A DNA stretch of 64,000 nt from an uncultured Acetatifactor sp. (GCA_910586485.1 CAJUIA010000012.1:1-64000), one strand, 5' to 3'; counted from the first letter of the stretch, positions 42,695 through 51,145 are shown. Numbers and translations are program-made. The notes: generated by a model not told the origin, from the letters alone.

Positions 42695-44983
42695 ATGATA
42701 GAGTTATTACAGGGCGGGGCCTTTCTAGTAAATGATCAGGATATTATTCCGGACGGGCCGGATGCGGCGGCCGAGATCATGAGGAAGGGCGGCTGGGGAG
42801 TTACCAGGGAAAATGCGGCACGCAAAACCATATCCTATGGTATCCTGGAAAGCCATAATATTTCCGGCAGCATGGAAAAGCTGAAGATTCGTTTTGACAA
42901 GCTGACCAGCCACGATATTACCTTTGTGGGCATTATCCAGACAGCCAGGGCATCGGGTCTTGAACGGTTTCCCATGCCTTATGTGCTTACAAACTGTCAT
43001 AATTCCCTCTGTGCCGTAGGCGGCACCATCAATGAGGATGATCACATGTTTGGCTTAAGCTGTGCCAAAAAGTACGGCGGCGTCTATGTGCCCCCTCATC
43101 AGGCGGTGATCCATCAGTATGCAAGGGAAATGCTGACCAGGGGCGGGGATATGATTTTAGGCTCCGATTCCCATACCCGTTATGGAGCGCTGGGCACTAT
43201 GGCTGTGGGTGAGGGCGGTCCCGAACTGGTAAAGCAGCTGTTGAATCAGACTTATGATATTTCCATGCCGGAGGTGGTGGGAGTTTATCTGTCAGGTGCT
43301 CCCGCGGCGGGAGTGGGTCCCCAGGATGTGGCGCTGGCCATTATCGGGGCAGTATTTCAGAACGGCTATGTGAAAAATAAGGTGATGGAGTTTGTGGGGC
43401 CCGGCGTGGCGAACCTTAGTGCAGATTTCCGCATCGGCATAGATGTGATGACTACGGAGACGGCCTGCCTGTCCTCCATCTGGAAGACGGACGGCCAGAT
43501 TGCGGAATTTTATGAAATTCACGGACGTGCAGAGGATTACAGGGAGCTGCTGCCCGGCAGAATTGCATATTATGACGGGCTGATTAAGGTGGACCTGGAC
43601 AAGATCCGGCCGATGATTGCGATGCCTTTCCATCCCAGCAATACTTATACCATAGAAGAGCTGAATGCAAATCTCATGGACATTCTGGTCGAGACGGAGA
43701 AGCGGGCAAAGGTAAGTCTGGACGGGGCCGTGGAGTTTGAGCTTAAGAGTAAGGTAAAGAACGGAAAGTTTGTAGTGGATCAGGGAATCATTGCAGGCTG
43801 TGCAGGCGGCGGCTTTGAGAATATCTGCGCCGCTGCGGATATATTAAAGGGAAGCAGCATCGGTTCGGACGGATTTACCTTAAGCGTCTATCCGGCATCC
43901 ATGCCAGTATATATGGAGCTGATCCGCAATGGTTGTGCGGCATCCATTTTGGAGACGGGAGCCGTGCTGAAGACTGCCTTCTGTGGTCCCTGCTTCGGAG
44001 CGGGCGATACGCCTGCAAACAATGCCTTCAGCATCCGCCATTCTACCAGAAACTTCCCTAACCGTGAGGGCAGCAAGCTGCAGAACGGGCAGATTTCCTC
44101 CGTGGCCCTGATGGACGCCAGGTCCATTGCGGCAACGGCGGCAAATAAGGGTGTACTGACTCCGGCTACGGAATTCAGCGGCGAAATCGGTAAATATAAA
44201 TATCATTTTGACGGTAATATATATAAAAATCGGGTATTTGACTCTCATGGCGTGGCGGATCCCGACACCGAGATCCAGTTTGGCCCCAATATCAAGGACT
44301 GGCCGGAGATGGGAGAGCTGCCGGAGAATCTTTTGCTGCAGGTGGTCAGTGAGATCCATGATCCGGTGACTACCACGGACGAGCTGATTCCCTCCGGAGA
44401 AACCTCTTCCTATCGTTCCAACCCTCTCGGTCTGGCAGAATTTGCCTTGAGCCGGAAGGACCCGAAATATGTGGAGCGTGCAAAGGCCATGCGGGCGCTG
44501 GAGGAAGAGCGCAGGAAGGGCGGACATCCCTGCCATGTGATGCCGAAGATCAAGGAGATCATGGCAGTGGTGAAGAACGGTTTCCCGGAAACAAGCCATG
44601 AAAACACCGGCTTCGGCTCAACCATCTTTGCAGTGAAGCCGGGAGACGGCTCCGCCAGGGAACAGGCGGCCTCCTGCCAGAAGGTGCTGGGGGGCTGGGC
44701 CAATATCGCCAACGAATACGCAACAAAGCGTTATCGTTCCAACCTGATTAACTGGGGTATGCTGCCCTTCGTGATCAAGGCCGGAGAGCTGCCCTTTGAA
44801 AACCTGGATTATCTTTTTATTCCCGGTATCAAAAAGGCCGTGGAGGAAAAGGCAGATGTGATTCCCGCGTATGTGGTGAAGGACGGTGGGTTAAAAGGCT
44901 TTGAGCTGAGTCTGGGCGAGCTTACCGACGAAGAGAGACAGATCATATTAAAGGGCTGCCTGATTAATTATAACAGGATTTAG
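42695..44983 (+). CDS. Aconitase-family hydratase
   Basis: The 762-residue product belongs to the aconitase/isopropylmalate isomerase superfamily: it has GSDSHTRYGALGTMAVGEGG (about residue 156), a first iron-sulfur Cys (IIAGCAGGGFENICAAADIL, about 367) and the CGPC pair (about 430), followed by RNFPNREGSKLQNGQISSVA and a C-terminal swivel domain. All three cluster ligands are thus present. It differs from classical AcnA, and such proteins are often annotated only as hydratase; the substrate may not be citrate. AAAGGAG precedes the ATG at 42695, 28 bases after glgP. An SseB-domain gene follows. Confidence 0.85.
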   Translation: MIELLQGGAFLVNDQDIIPDGPDAAAEIMRKGGWGVTRENAARKTISYGILESHNISGSMEKLKIRFDKLTSHDITFVGIIQTARASGLERFPMPYVLTNCHNSLCAVGGTINEDDHMFGLSCAKKYGGVYVPPHQAVIHQYAREMLTRGGDMILGSDSHTRYGALGTMAVGEGGPELVKQLLNQTYDISMPEVVGVYLSGAPAAGVGPQDVALAIIGAVFQNGYVKNKVMEFVGPGVANLSADFRIGIDVMTTETACLSSIWKTDGQIAEFYEIHGRAEDYRELLPGRIAYYDGLIKVDLDKIRPMIAMPFHPSNTYTIEELNANLMDILVETEKRAKVSLDGAVEFELKSKVKNGKFVVDQGIIAGCAGGGFENICAAADILKGSSIGSDGFTLSVYPASMPVYMELIRNGCAASILETGAVLKTAFCGPCFGAGDTPANNAFSIRHSTRNFPNREGSKLQNGQISSVALMDARSIAATAANKGVLTPATEFSGEIGKYKYHFDGNIYKNRVFDSHGVADPDTEIQFGPNIKDWPEMGELPENLLLQVVSEIHDPVTTTDELIPSGETSSYRSNPLGLAEFALSRKDPKYVERAKAMRALEEERRKGGHPCHVMPKIKEIMAVVKNGFPETSHENTGFGSTIFAVKPGDGSAREQAASCQKVLGGWANIANEYATKRYRSNLINWGMLPFVIKAGELPFENLDYLFIPGIKKAVEEKADVIPAYVVKDGGLKGFELSLGELTDEERQIILKGCLINYNRI

Positions 44984-45011
44984 CCGCAGGCTAAGGAGAG
45001 GTATATATAAA

Positions 45012-45533
45012 ATGGAATTTAATAAAACGGTCAGCAATCCCATGCTTGTGGGTTGCATTGAGCTGATGAAGGCGGAGGATACGCCGGAGCATCGCAATAT
45101 GTTTGTGACGGAGCTGACAAAAGGCTCCTTTCAGGCCCCTGCGATCATTGATCCGGAGCCTGTGGCAGATGAAGAAGGGAATTTGACCGTCAAGCCTGGA
45201 TGCAGGGTGCAGTTTCCCATGCTGGCAGCTCCGGACGGGAAGAAGTTTTTCATGGGCTTCACGGACCAGAAGGAGTATCGGAAGTGGGCAGAGAAAAATA
45301 AAGAGATGCCTTTCTTTTCCTTGAAATTTGACGATTATGCCAATATGCTTCTGGGGAGAGACGCCCAGGGGAATGAAAACGCTGCTCTGGGCGTGGTCAT
45401 CAATCCCATGGGAGCCAATGTGATTATCCCGAAGGAGATGATTGCCGGAATCATCGGGGCGCGGGTGGCCCAAATGAAGCAGATGGCGGCCAGGAGAGCG
45501 GGCACACCGGTGCCGCCGATGCCGGAGAAATAA
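45012..45533 (+). CDS. SseB-domain protein
   Basis: The 173-residue product matches the SseB/DUF-type domain: an N-terminal helix (NPMLVGCIELMKAEDTPEH), a strand LPMLAAPDGKKFFMGFTDQ-like segment, EYRKWAEKNKEMPFFSLKF, and ALGVVINPMGANVIIPKEMI, which is the typical end of the domain. No signal peptide or catalytic residues are seen. In Gram-positive bacteria these proteins have no firm role. It lies 28 bases behind the hydratase gene in the same direction and is followed by a hairpin terminator. Confidence 0.75.
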   Translation: MEFNKTVSNPMLVGCIELMKAEDTPEHRNMFVTELTKGSFQAPAIIDPEPVADEEGNLTVKPGCRVQFPMLAAPDGKKFFMGFTDQKEYRKWAEKNKEMPFFSLKFDDYANMLLGRDAQGNENAALGVVINPMGANVIIPKEMIAGIIGARVAQMKQMAARRAGTPVPPMPEK

Positions 45534-45549
45534 GCTTAATAAGCTTTCA

Positions 45550-45575
45550 GAAGCGCTGATTTCGATCAGCGCTTC
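45550..45575 (+). terminator. Hairpin terminator after the SseB-domain gene
   Basis: GAAGCGCTGA and TCAGCGCTTC form a perfect 10-base stem with a 6-base loop; a T-poor TCTAAAG tail follows. Confidence 0.6.
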
Positions 45576-45616
45576 TCTAAAGTTCACATGAAATATGACG
45601 ATATACTATATACAGG

Positions 45617-45756
45617 AAGCAGTTTGGCCCACTGCTTTCAGGTATGAGCAGACCACGGATGGTATTAGGGTGAGAAACGGATATTCTCACCGAATACCGT
45701 CTTTTTTTCGGTCAGCTGACGAGCGCCGGAATGTGGAAAGCAAAAACTGCTCATAC
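45617..45756 (+). promoter_or_regulatory. Structured leader with enclosed terminator (attenuator candidate)
   Basis: A small hairpin (AAGCAGT 45617-45623 / ACTGCTT 45631-45637) is followed by GTATGAGCAG (45642-45651). Then comes a strong terminator-like stem (GGTATT and GTGAGAA arms with TTCTCAC and AATACC, 45661-45698) with T7 at 45702-45708. CTGCTCATAC at 45747-45756 is the exact complement of 45642-45651, so a long stem encloses the terminator. A possible promoter is TTCACA (45583-45588) with TATATA (45607-45612). This layout suggests a riboswitch or protein-controlled attenuator for the gene at 45782; no known class is recognised. Confidence 0.55.
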
Positions 45757-45781
45757 TTAATTTAAAAACAGGAGGTACAGT

Positions 45782-47008
45782 TTGAAAATTGATTCCAGTG
45801 TAGTAGGAATGGAATCCGCCAGAAGCTACAGAGCTTCTAACACAACCGTCAGGCGATTTGCGATAACGGATTATCGGCAGGGCCTGACTCAGGGCAATAA
45901 CTCCCTGAACGCCGCCATTGGCGGGGATACCGGAGAGGCCGGAGGCGCGGAGGAAAAAACCGCAAAGGGAAGTGAAGAGAAAAATACGGCCACTCTTCAG
46001 GACTGGCAGAGCAGGCTTCAGGCCACAACGTCCGGTGTGTCTATCCGCAGCTCCGTCAGCCAGACCTATGCGGAGATAAAGCAGCAGACCATACGTTACA
46101 TATTTGATCTGTTGTTTTCCGCAAGAAGAAACCGTTTCAGACAGTGGATGCAGGAAACGGGCGTGGAGTCTGCATCAGGACAGACCGGCAGTGTAAACGC
46201 CGCAGCTACCGGGGCGCAGAACGGCACCGGCGGAAGCGCGAACGGTACTTCCGGAAACGGCGGCAAGGGTAAATATTATCAAAACGGTCTGCCGATGATG
46301 AAGCCCCTGACGCTGGTGACCAATATGAAGGTCTTAAGTCTGGGTGAGGAAACCTATTTCGAGGAAGCGGAGTCCACCTCCTTTTCCACCACCGGTACGG
46401 TAAAGACTGCGGACGGCAGAGAGATCAACTTTAATGTCAATGTGGGTATGAGCCGGGAATTTGAAGAATATTACAGGGAGGACCTGGAATTGGCATCCTT
46501 CACCTTTTGTGATCCCTTGGTGATCAATTTGGATACGGACATGGCGCAGCTGGAGGATCAGACCTTTTATTTTGACATTGACGGCGACGGCGAGCAGGAT
46601 GAAGTAGCGCAGCTCAAAAGCGGAAGCGGCTATCTTGCTCTGGACAAAAACGGGGACGGCGTGATCAACGACGGGAAAGAGCTGTTCGGCACGGAAAGCG
46701 GCAACGGCTTTGCGGATCTGGCAAAGTATGACGAGGACGGTAACGGCTGGATTGACGAGAACGATGCCGTCTGGGATAAGCTGAAAATCTGGAGTAAGGA
46801 CGAAAACGGGAAGGATGTGCTGTATAGCCTTGCTGAAAAGGGTGTGGGAGCCATCTGCCTGCAAAATGCGGCCACGGACTTTACCCAGAAGGGAACAGGG
46901 GGACAAACTCTGGGTGCCATCCGCAATACGGGTGTGTTTCTGTATGAAAACGGGAACGTGGGAACCGTACAGCATGTGGATATTGCAAAATATGAAAAAC
47001 AGGCATAG
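45782..47008 (+). CDS. Calcium-binding EF-hand/dockerin-like repeat protein
   Basis: The 408-residue product has a low-complexity N-terminal half rich in Gly, Ala and Thr and a C-terminal half with three acidic loops of the EF-hand type: DIDGDGEQDE (about residue 265), DKNGDGVINDGKELFG (about 285) and DEDGNGWIDENDAVW (about 320). The surrounding FADLAKYD, LKIWSKDENG and VGAICLQ pattern recurs in bacterial calcium-binding proteins found near RTX or VCBS-type proteins. No signal peptide is visible. The start is a TTG with GGAGG 6 bases upstream. A structured leader precedes it and a clear terminator follows, so it is a single-gene unit. Function is unknown; calcium binding is likely. Confidence 0.65.
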   Translation: MKIDSSVVGMESARSYRASNTTVRRFAITDYRQGLTQGNNSLNAAIGGDTGEAGGAEEKTAKGSEEKNTATLQDWQSRLQATTSGVSIRSSVSQTYAEIKQQTIRYIFDLLFSARRNRFRQWMQETGVESASGQTGSVNAAATGAQNGTGGSANGTSGNGGKGKYYQNGLPMMKPLTLVTNMKVLSLGEETYFEEAESTSFSTTGTVKTADGREINFNVNVGMSREFEEYYREDLELASFTFCDPLVINLDTDMAQLEDQTFYFDIDGDGEQDEVAQLKSGSGYLALDKNGDGVINDGKELFGTESGNGFADLAKYDEDGNGWIDENDAVWDKLKIWSKDENGKDVLYSLAEKGVGAICLQNAATDFTQKGTGGQTLGAIRNTGVFLYENGNVGTVQHVDIAKYEKQA

Positions 47009-47016
47009 CATAAGCG

Positions 47017-47050
47017 TAAAAAGGGAAGCGGGACGAGGCTTCCCTTTTTA
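47017..47050. terminator. Bidirectional terminator after the EF-hand protein gene
   Basis: TAAAAAGGGAAGC pairs perfectly with GCTTCCCTTTTTA around an 8-base loop, with a T-run on both strands. Confidence 0.8.
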
Positions 47051-47148
47051 CTGTTTATGTCTGTATATTTCCAACTGATTCGGGAAAAATGATTGTGATG
47101 AAACAGTTCTTACAATGTATTTTCAGCGGAAAAGGAAGGAAAGCAGCC

Positions 47149-48168
47149 ATGAGAAAAAATAGAAAGAGCAGTGTAAAGAAAGAAAGAATCATAATGATCG
47201 CCTCATCGGCCTTTGTGCTGACGGCGCTGACCCTGACGGGCATTTACATGCAGGCGGGGGAGGAAAAGTCACAGGATGACGGGTATACCCTGGACTTTAC
47301 GGCCATAGAGGATAATTTGGAAAACAAAAACCGGGAGATTGCCATGAATGCTCCCATGACGGATCAGTCGCAAAGGACCTTTGACGTACCCGATCATCTG
47401 AATCTGGAGGATGACCTGGACTATATGCCACTGGAGGCGGGATCCGGCAATATTGAAATTCCCGGCATGACAACCGTACTGGGAGAAGAGTCCCTGCCGG
47501 AAAAGGAAGCAAAGGGGGACAAAAAGACGCCCGGTGACGAAGGGAACAAGACGGAAGCGGCTGAAGGCGGACAACAGGCCGATGCAGGTACGGAGCCTTT
47601 GAATGTGGAGCCTGTAAATACAGAGCCTGTAAATACAGAGCCTGTATTTACGGAGCCTGTAAATACGGAGCCTGTAAATACGGAAGCCGTAAGCACGGAG
47701 CCGGTCGATGTGGGGCAGGCAGCAGCGGATACTGCCTACGGACCGGAGCTGCATTTTGCGGCAAGCAACGGCTTGCAGCGTCCTCTGGAGGGTGAGGCGG
47801 TGATTCCGTTCAGCATGAACGGCGGCGTATACTTTTCAACCCTGGATCTGTATAAGTACAATCCGGCGCTGATGCTGTCAGCTCAGGAGGGAACCTCTGT
47901 TTACGCCTGCGCATCAGGACGGGTGGTGGACATTTTCCAGGACTCGGAGATCGGCCAGGCGGTAACCATGGATCTGGGAGACGGCTATCAGATCACTTAC
48001 GGACAGCTTAAGGGCCTTAACGTGGCGCTGAACAGCTATGTAAATTCCGGAGATATGATCGGGTCGGTGGCAGCTCCCACCAAGTATTTTATCCGGGAAG
48101 GCGCAAATCTTTATCTGAAGCTGACGCAAAACGAAGAGCCCGTGGATCCGGAGCTTTTGTTCCGCTAA
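47149..48168 (+). CDS. LytM/M23-like membrane protein, SpoIIQ-like and catalytically degenerate
   Basis: The 339-residue product has a basic N-terminus, one transmembrane helix (about residues 13-35), a long acidic linker with eight EPVNT-like pentapeptides (about residues 149-188) and a C-terminal LytM fold (EGTSVYACASGRVVDIFQD, then LGDGYQITYGQLKGLNVAL). The zinc ligands of active M23 endopeptidases are missing: the usual YxHL reads YGQL and no HxH is seen. Like SpoIIQ, it may be a structural protein of the forespore channel or the cell wall. AAGGAAGG lies 8 bases before the ATG at 47149. Confidence 0.75.
   Translation: MRKNRKSSVKKERIIMIASSAFVLTALTLTGIYMQAGEEKSQDDGYTLDFTAIEDNLENKNREIAMNAPMTDQSQRTFDVPDHLNLEDDLDYMPLEAGSGNIEIPGMTTVLGEESLPEKEAKGDKKTPGDEGNKTEAAEGGQQADAGTEPLNVEPVNTEPVNTEPVFTEPVNTEPVNTEAVSTEPVDVGQAAADTAYGPELHFAASNGLQRPLEGEAVIPFSMNGGVYFSTLDLYKYNPALMLSAQEGTSVYACASGRVVDIFQDSEIGQAVTMDLGDGYQITYGQLKGLNVALNSYVNSGDMIGSVAAPTKYFIREGANLYLKLTQNEEPVDPELLFR
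47593..47712 (+). repeat. Eight 15-base in-gene tandem repeats
   Basis: Units of the type GAGCCTGTAAATACA repeat eight times with end-unit decay, encoding EPLNV, EPVNT (four times), EPVFT, EAVST and EPVDV. The near-identical internal units point to recent slippage expansion of the linker. Confidence 0.85.
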
Positions 48169-48184
48169 GGAGGCACGGCAGCTT

Positions 48185-49408
48185 ATGTATATAGTCGGTG
48201 GAACCGTCAAAACCATGGCGGGAGCGGATATACCGGACGGATGTATTCATGTGGCGGACGGAAAAATAAAAGAAATCGGTAGACGGGATGAAATCTGCGT
48301 GCAGCCTGTAGACGGAGAGCAGGTATTGGATGTAAAGGGAAGCCTGGTCATGCCCGGTATCATAGAGGCCCATTGCCATATGGGTATAACTGAAGAAAAA
48401 AAGGGAATGGAAGGGGACGACTGCAATGAGGCCGTGGAGCCTGTAACGCCATGGCTGAGAGCCGTGGATGCCATTAATACGATGGACGCGGCCTTTGACG
48501 ATGCGGTGCGGGCAGGCATTACATCGGCTATGATCGGCCCCGGCAGCTCCAACGTGGTGGGCGGGCAGTTTGCTTTTATAAAAACCAAAGGGCGCAGAAT
48601 CGACGATCTGATTGTGAAGGCGCCGGCGGCAATGAAGGTGGCCTTCGGAGAAAATCCGAAGGTCAATTATTCCGGCCAGGGGAAAAGCCCGTCCACCAGG
48701 ATGGCCATTGCGGGACTGCTGCGGGAGGAACTGAGCAGGGCGGTGGAATATGCAGGCCGGAAAAAGGAAGCGGAAGAAAAAGGAGAGTATTTTCAAAAGG
48801 ATTTTCGGCTGGAATGCTGGCTGCCGGTGCTGGACCGCAGGATTCCCATAAAGGCGCATGTACATCGGGCAGACGATATTTTTACGGCCGTCCGCATTGC
48901 CAGGGAATTTAACCTGCGCATGACCCTGGACCATTGCTCGGAGGGGCATCTGATTGCGGAAGAGCTGGCGGCGGAAGGCTATCCTGCGATTGTGGGACCG
49001 GACCTGGCCAGCCGCAGCAAGATAGAGGTTCAAAATATGGCCTTTAAGACGGTGGGCGTTTTAAATAAAGCAGGGGTGATGACGGCCGTGACAACGGATC
49101 ATCCGGTATCCCTGATCGCATCGCTGCCGCTCTGTGCGGGGCTGGCGGTAAAAGCAGGACTCCCCATGGACGAGGGTTTTCGGGCCATCACCATCTACGC
49201 CGCAAAGATATGCGGGGTGGATGAGAGGGTTGGCAGCCTGGAGGTGGGAAAGGATGCGGACATTGCCATTTTTAACGGAAATCCCATGGAGATTTTTACG
49301 GAGACGCTCTACACCATCATTGACGGGAAGATTGTTTACAACCGCGAGCAGGAACTGCTCGCTGGGCAGGAACTGCCTGCGGAAGCAGTTCAGCCTCCCA
49401 AGATCTAA
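48185..49408 (+). CDS. Amidohydrolase, imidazolonepropionase-like
   Basis: The 407-residue product is a metal-dependent amidohydrolase: GSLVMPGIIEAHCHMGI gives the HxH metal pair near residue 60, IKAHVHRADDI (about 220) and LDHCSEGHLI (about 250) give further His ligands, and TAVTTDHPV the catalytic Asp near 302; EVGKDADIAIFNGNP closes the composite beta-sandwich. Related proteins act on imidazolones, dipeptides or N-acyl amides, but the substrate is not clear. It starts 17 bases after the LytM-like gene, with AAGGAGG 11 bases before the ATG. A structured repeat begins at its stop codon. Confidence 0.82.
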   Translation: MYIVGGTVKTMAGADIPDGCIHVADGKIKEIGRRDEICVQPVDGEQVLDVKGSLVMPGIIEAHCHMGITEEKKGMEGDDCNEAVEPVTPWLRAVDAINTMDAAFDDAVRAGITSAMIGPGSSNVVGGQFAFIKTKGRRIDDLIVKAPAAMKVAFGENPKVNYSGQGKSPSTRMAIAGLLREELSRAVEYAGRKKEAEEKGEYFQKDFRLECWLPVLDRRIPIKAHVHRADDIFTAVRIAREFNLRMTLDHCSEGHLIAEELAAEGYPAIVGPDLASRSKIEVQNMAFKTVGVLNKAGVMTAVTTDHPVSLIASLPLCAGLAVKAGLPMDEGFRAITIYAAKICGVDERVGSLEVGKDADIAIFNGNPMEIFTETLYTIIDGKIVYNREQELLAGQELPAEAVQPPKI

Positions 49409-49553
49409 CGGAGACAGCAGGCGATCATTCTCATGCGGACACGCTTTCGCTCGAAGCGCGACGCAGCGGTGCATAGGCAAGCATAGTACGCTTGCCAAAC
49501 ACCGGCGTCTTGCACGGTCCGCATTGAGAACAACCACCTGCTATCTCCTGTTA
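49406..49553 (+). ncRNA. Structured intergenic element, copy 1
   Basis: Directly after a stop codon, nested pairings are seen. The outer stem is TAAC-GGAGA-C-AGCAGG (49406-49421) with CCTGCT-A-TCTCC-T-GTTA (49537-49553). A 13-base stem TTCTCATGCGGAC (49428-49440) pairs with 49517-49530 with one bulge. A small CGCTT/AAGCG hairpin follows, then a long arm GACGC-CGGTG-GGCAAGC (49460-49482) with GCTTGCC-CACCG-GCGTC (49490-49509) and a 7-base loop. A second copy at 55034-55193 keeps the pairing through compensatory changes, so the folded form is probably functional RNA or a mobile palindromic element. Confidence 0.7.
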
Positions 49554-49627
49554 CTCGATTGTGACATAGCAAAGCCGAACAGCTTCCGCAGGTAATGCCT
49601 GGCAGAAGCTGTCCGCGGGGAATAAGA

Positions 49628-49656
49628 TTGCGTTTTGAAATAGGCCGTGATATAAT
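49628..49656 (+). promoter_or_regulatory. Promoter of the GH9-like lipoprotein gene
   Basis: TTGCGT (49628-49633) and TATAAT (49651-49656) are 17 bases apart, with an extended -10 TGA. The predicted transcript starts near 49663 and has a leader of about 205 bases. Confidence 0.55.
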
Positions 49657-49867
49657 AGCCGCAAAGGAAAATGAAGCGTCGGCGTCGCCGACATTTACTT
49701 TTCCTGCGGCATTAACGAGAAAGCGTTTGACGAAGTCAAACAAAGAGTGCAATGCGAACGCCGTTCGCATTCAGCACGGGCTTTCGAGTTTAAAGGAGAT
49801 AGCCGCAAAGGAAAAGGGAAGCGAAAAGCGGCGTACCGCAAAGGAAAAGTCAGGTCAGGAGGAAGCC
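49657..49867 (+). promoter_or_regulatory. Highly structured 5' leader with repeated CCGCAAAGGAAAA boxes
   Basis: GCCGCA-AAGGAAAA (49658-49671) pairs with TTTTCC-TGCGGC (49699-49710) around GTCGG/CCGAC. Then GAAAGC (49719-49724) with GCTTTC (49780-49785) encloses two perfect hairpins: GTTTGAC/GTCAAAC (49725-49741) and AATGCGAAC/GTTCGCATT (49751-49771). A second GCCGCAAAGGAAAA (49802-49815) can pair with GCGGC (49828-49832), and a third CCGCAAAGGAAAA starts at 49837, just upstream of the ribosome site. The duplicated boxes could exchange partners. Confidence 0.55.
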
Positions 49868-51145
49868 TTGAAAAACTGCAGAATACTCTGTCTGCTTCTG
49901 TTGATGTGTCTGACGGTCGGGAGCTGTTCCGGCTGCGGCAAAGAGCAGGAAGTGACGGAAGATAATAATATCGTGAAAAATCCATATGCAGGGGCAGTCA
50001 GTATGGAGGGAACGCCGGTGATAGATTATGTGGTTCCCCGTCTGCTGCCCAATATTTTGGTGGATAAAATGGGTTATCTGGCCGGCAGCGGAAAAAAGAC
50101 GGCAGTGGTCAAGGGCAGGAAGCTGCCGCAAAATTTTGTGCTTGTGGATGGACTTACAGGAGAAGCGGTTTACAGGGGCGCCTTAGAAGAGATCATATAC
50201 CACAGTGAAGCGGGTATTTATTCAGGATATGCCGATTTCAGCGATTATAAAAAAACAGGGCTTTACTACGTGGAGTGTGATATAATCGGCCGCTCATCGG
50301 CTTTTCAGATCAGGGATGGGCAGTATACGCTCCTGTTTGAGGAAATATACGGTGAGCTGTTGAAAAGCTGCAGACAGAAAAGCATTACCCTGTCGGAGGC
50401 GGTTTCGCTTTTGGAGGTCTATGAGTGGTATGGGGAGATTTTTCCCGACGAAGACGGAGATCAGGTTCCGGATGTTTTGAGGGAGATGCGGGCCTTTGTT
50501 TCCTATATGGAGGAAAAGGGCACGGAGGAAAACCAGGAGGCTATCTATGCGGCGTTTTTGGCCAAGTTTGGCTATCTTTATCAAAAATTCGACAGGGAAT
50601 ACGCCACGGACTGCCTGAAACGTGCTTCTACGGTATTTGGTCAGGTAAAGAATACCGTGGGCCGGGATGCGGATACATTTTTTGCGCTGACGGAGCTGTA
50701 CCGTGCCACGGGGCGTTATACATACAGAAAGCAGATTTTGGATTACAAAAGCTTTTTCGAGGACAACAGCAGTTATTTGGACGAGGGCTCCTATCTGCAC
50801 GGAGGTATGACGTACGTTGCCACCAGGCAGAAGGTGGACATGGAGCTGTGTCATAGCTTCACGAACAATTTAAGGGACAGGGCAGAAGAAATTTCAAAGC
50901 ATTATGAGGAAATGATTGATCCTGTGGCGGCAAGGAACAACGGGCCCGATGATCTGTTGAAAGGCGCAGTGGTGCTGGCATGTGACAACTATTTTCTGAA
51001 TAATTATCAATATACAGGAGTGATAGAGGACTTTCTGCATTACCTGATGGGCCGGAATCCGGAGTCCGTGTGCTTTTATGAGAACGGAGAGGACAGGAGC
51101 AGCTATCTGCTGCTTTTGGCTCAGCTGGCGGCTTCGCAAGCTTAA
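49868..51145 (+). CDS. GH9-like lipoprotein with CelD-type Ig domain, probably non-catalytic
   Basis: The 425-residue product has a lipoprotein signal (hydrophobic LCLLLLMCLTVGSCSGC, early residues), then a cellulase N-terminal Ig-like domain (NILVDKMGYLAGSGKKTAVV, FSDYKKTGLYYVECDIIGRS) and a helical GH9-like domain (DEDGDQVPDVLREMRAF; C-terminal FLHYLMGRNPESVCFY). The DAGD catalytic motif of GH9 enzymes is not seen and the domain is short, so it may bind rather than cut glycans. The start is a TTG with AGGAGG just upstream. It has its own promoter and long structured leader; ddl-murF follow 63 bases later. Confidence 0.6.
   Translation: MKNCRILCLLLLMCLTVGSCSGCGKEQEVTEDNNIVKNPYAGAVSMEGTPVIDYVVPRLLPNILVDKMGYLAGSGKKTAVVKGRKLPQNFVLVDGLTGEAVYRGALEEIIYHSEAGIYSGYADFSDYKKTGLYYVECDIIGRSSAFQIRDGQYTLLFEEIYGELLKSCRQKSITLSEAVSLLEVYEWYGEIFPDEDGDQVPDVLREMRAFVSYMEEKGTEENQEAIYAAFLAKFGYLYQKFDREYATDCLKRASTVFGQVKNTVGRDADTFFALTELYRATGRYTYRKQILDYKSFFEDNSSYLDEGSYLHGGMTYVATRQKVDMELCHSFTNNLRDRAEEISKHYEEMIDPVAARNNGPDDLLKGAVVLACDNYFLNNYQYTGVIEDFLHYLMGRNPESVCFYENGEDRSSYLLLLAQLAASQA

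Noticed and set aside
47593..47712. Possible CRISPR-like repeat array
   Set aside because: The 15-base units are directly adjacent without spacers and keep the reading frame, so they are an in-gene tandem repeat.
49595..49867. Open N-terminal extension of the GH9-like lipoprotein
   Set aside because: It runs through the promoter and several perfect hairpins and would place the lipoprotein signal in mid-protein.
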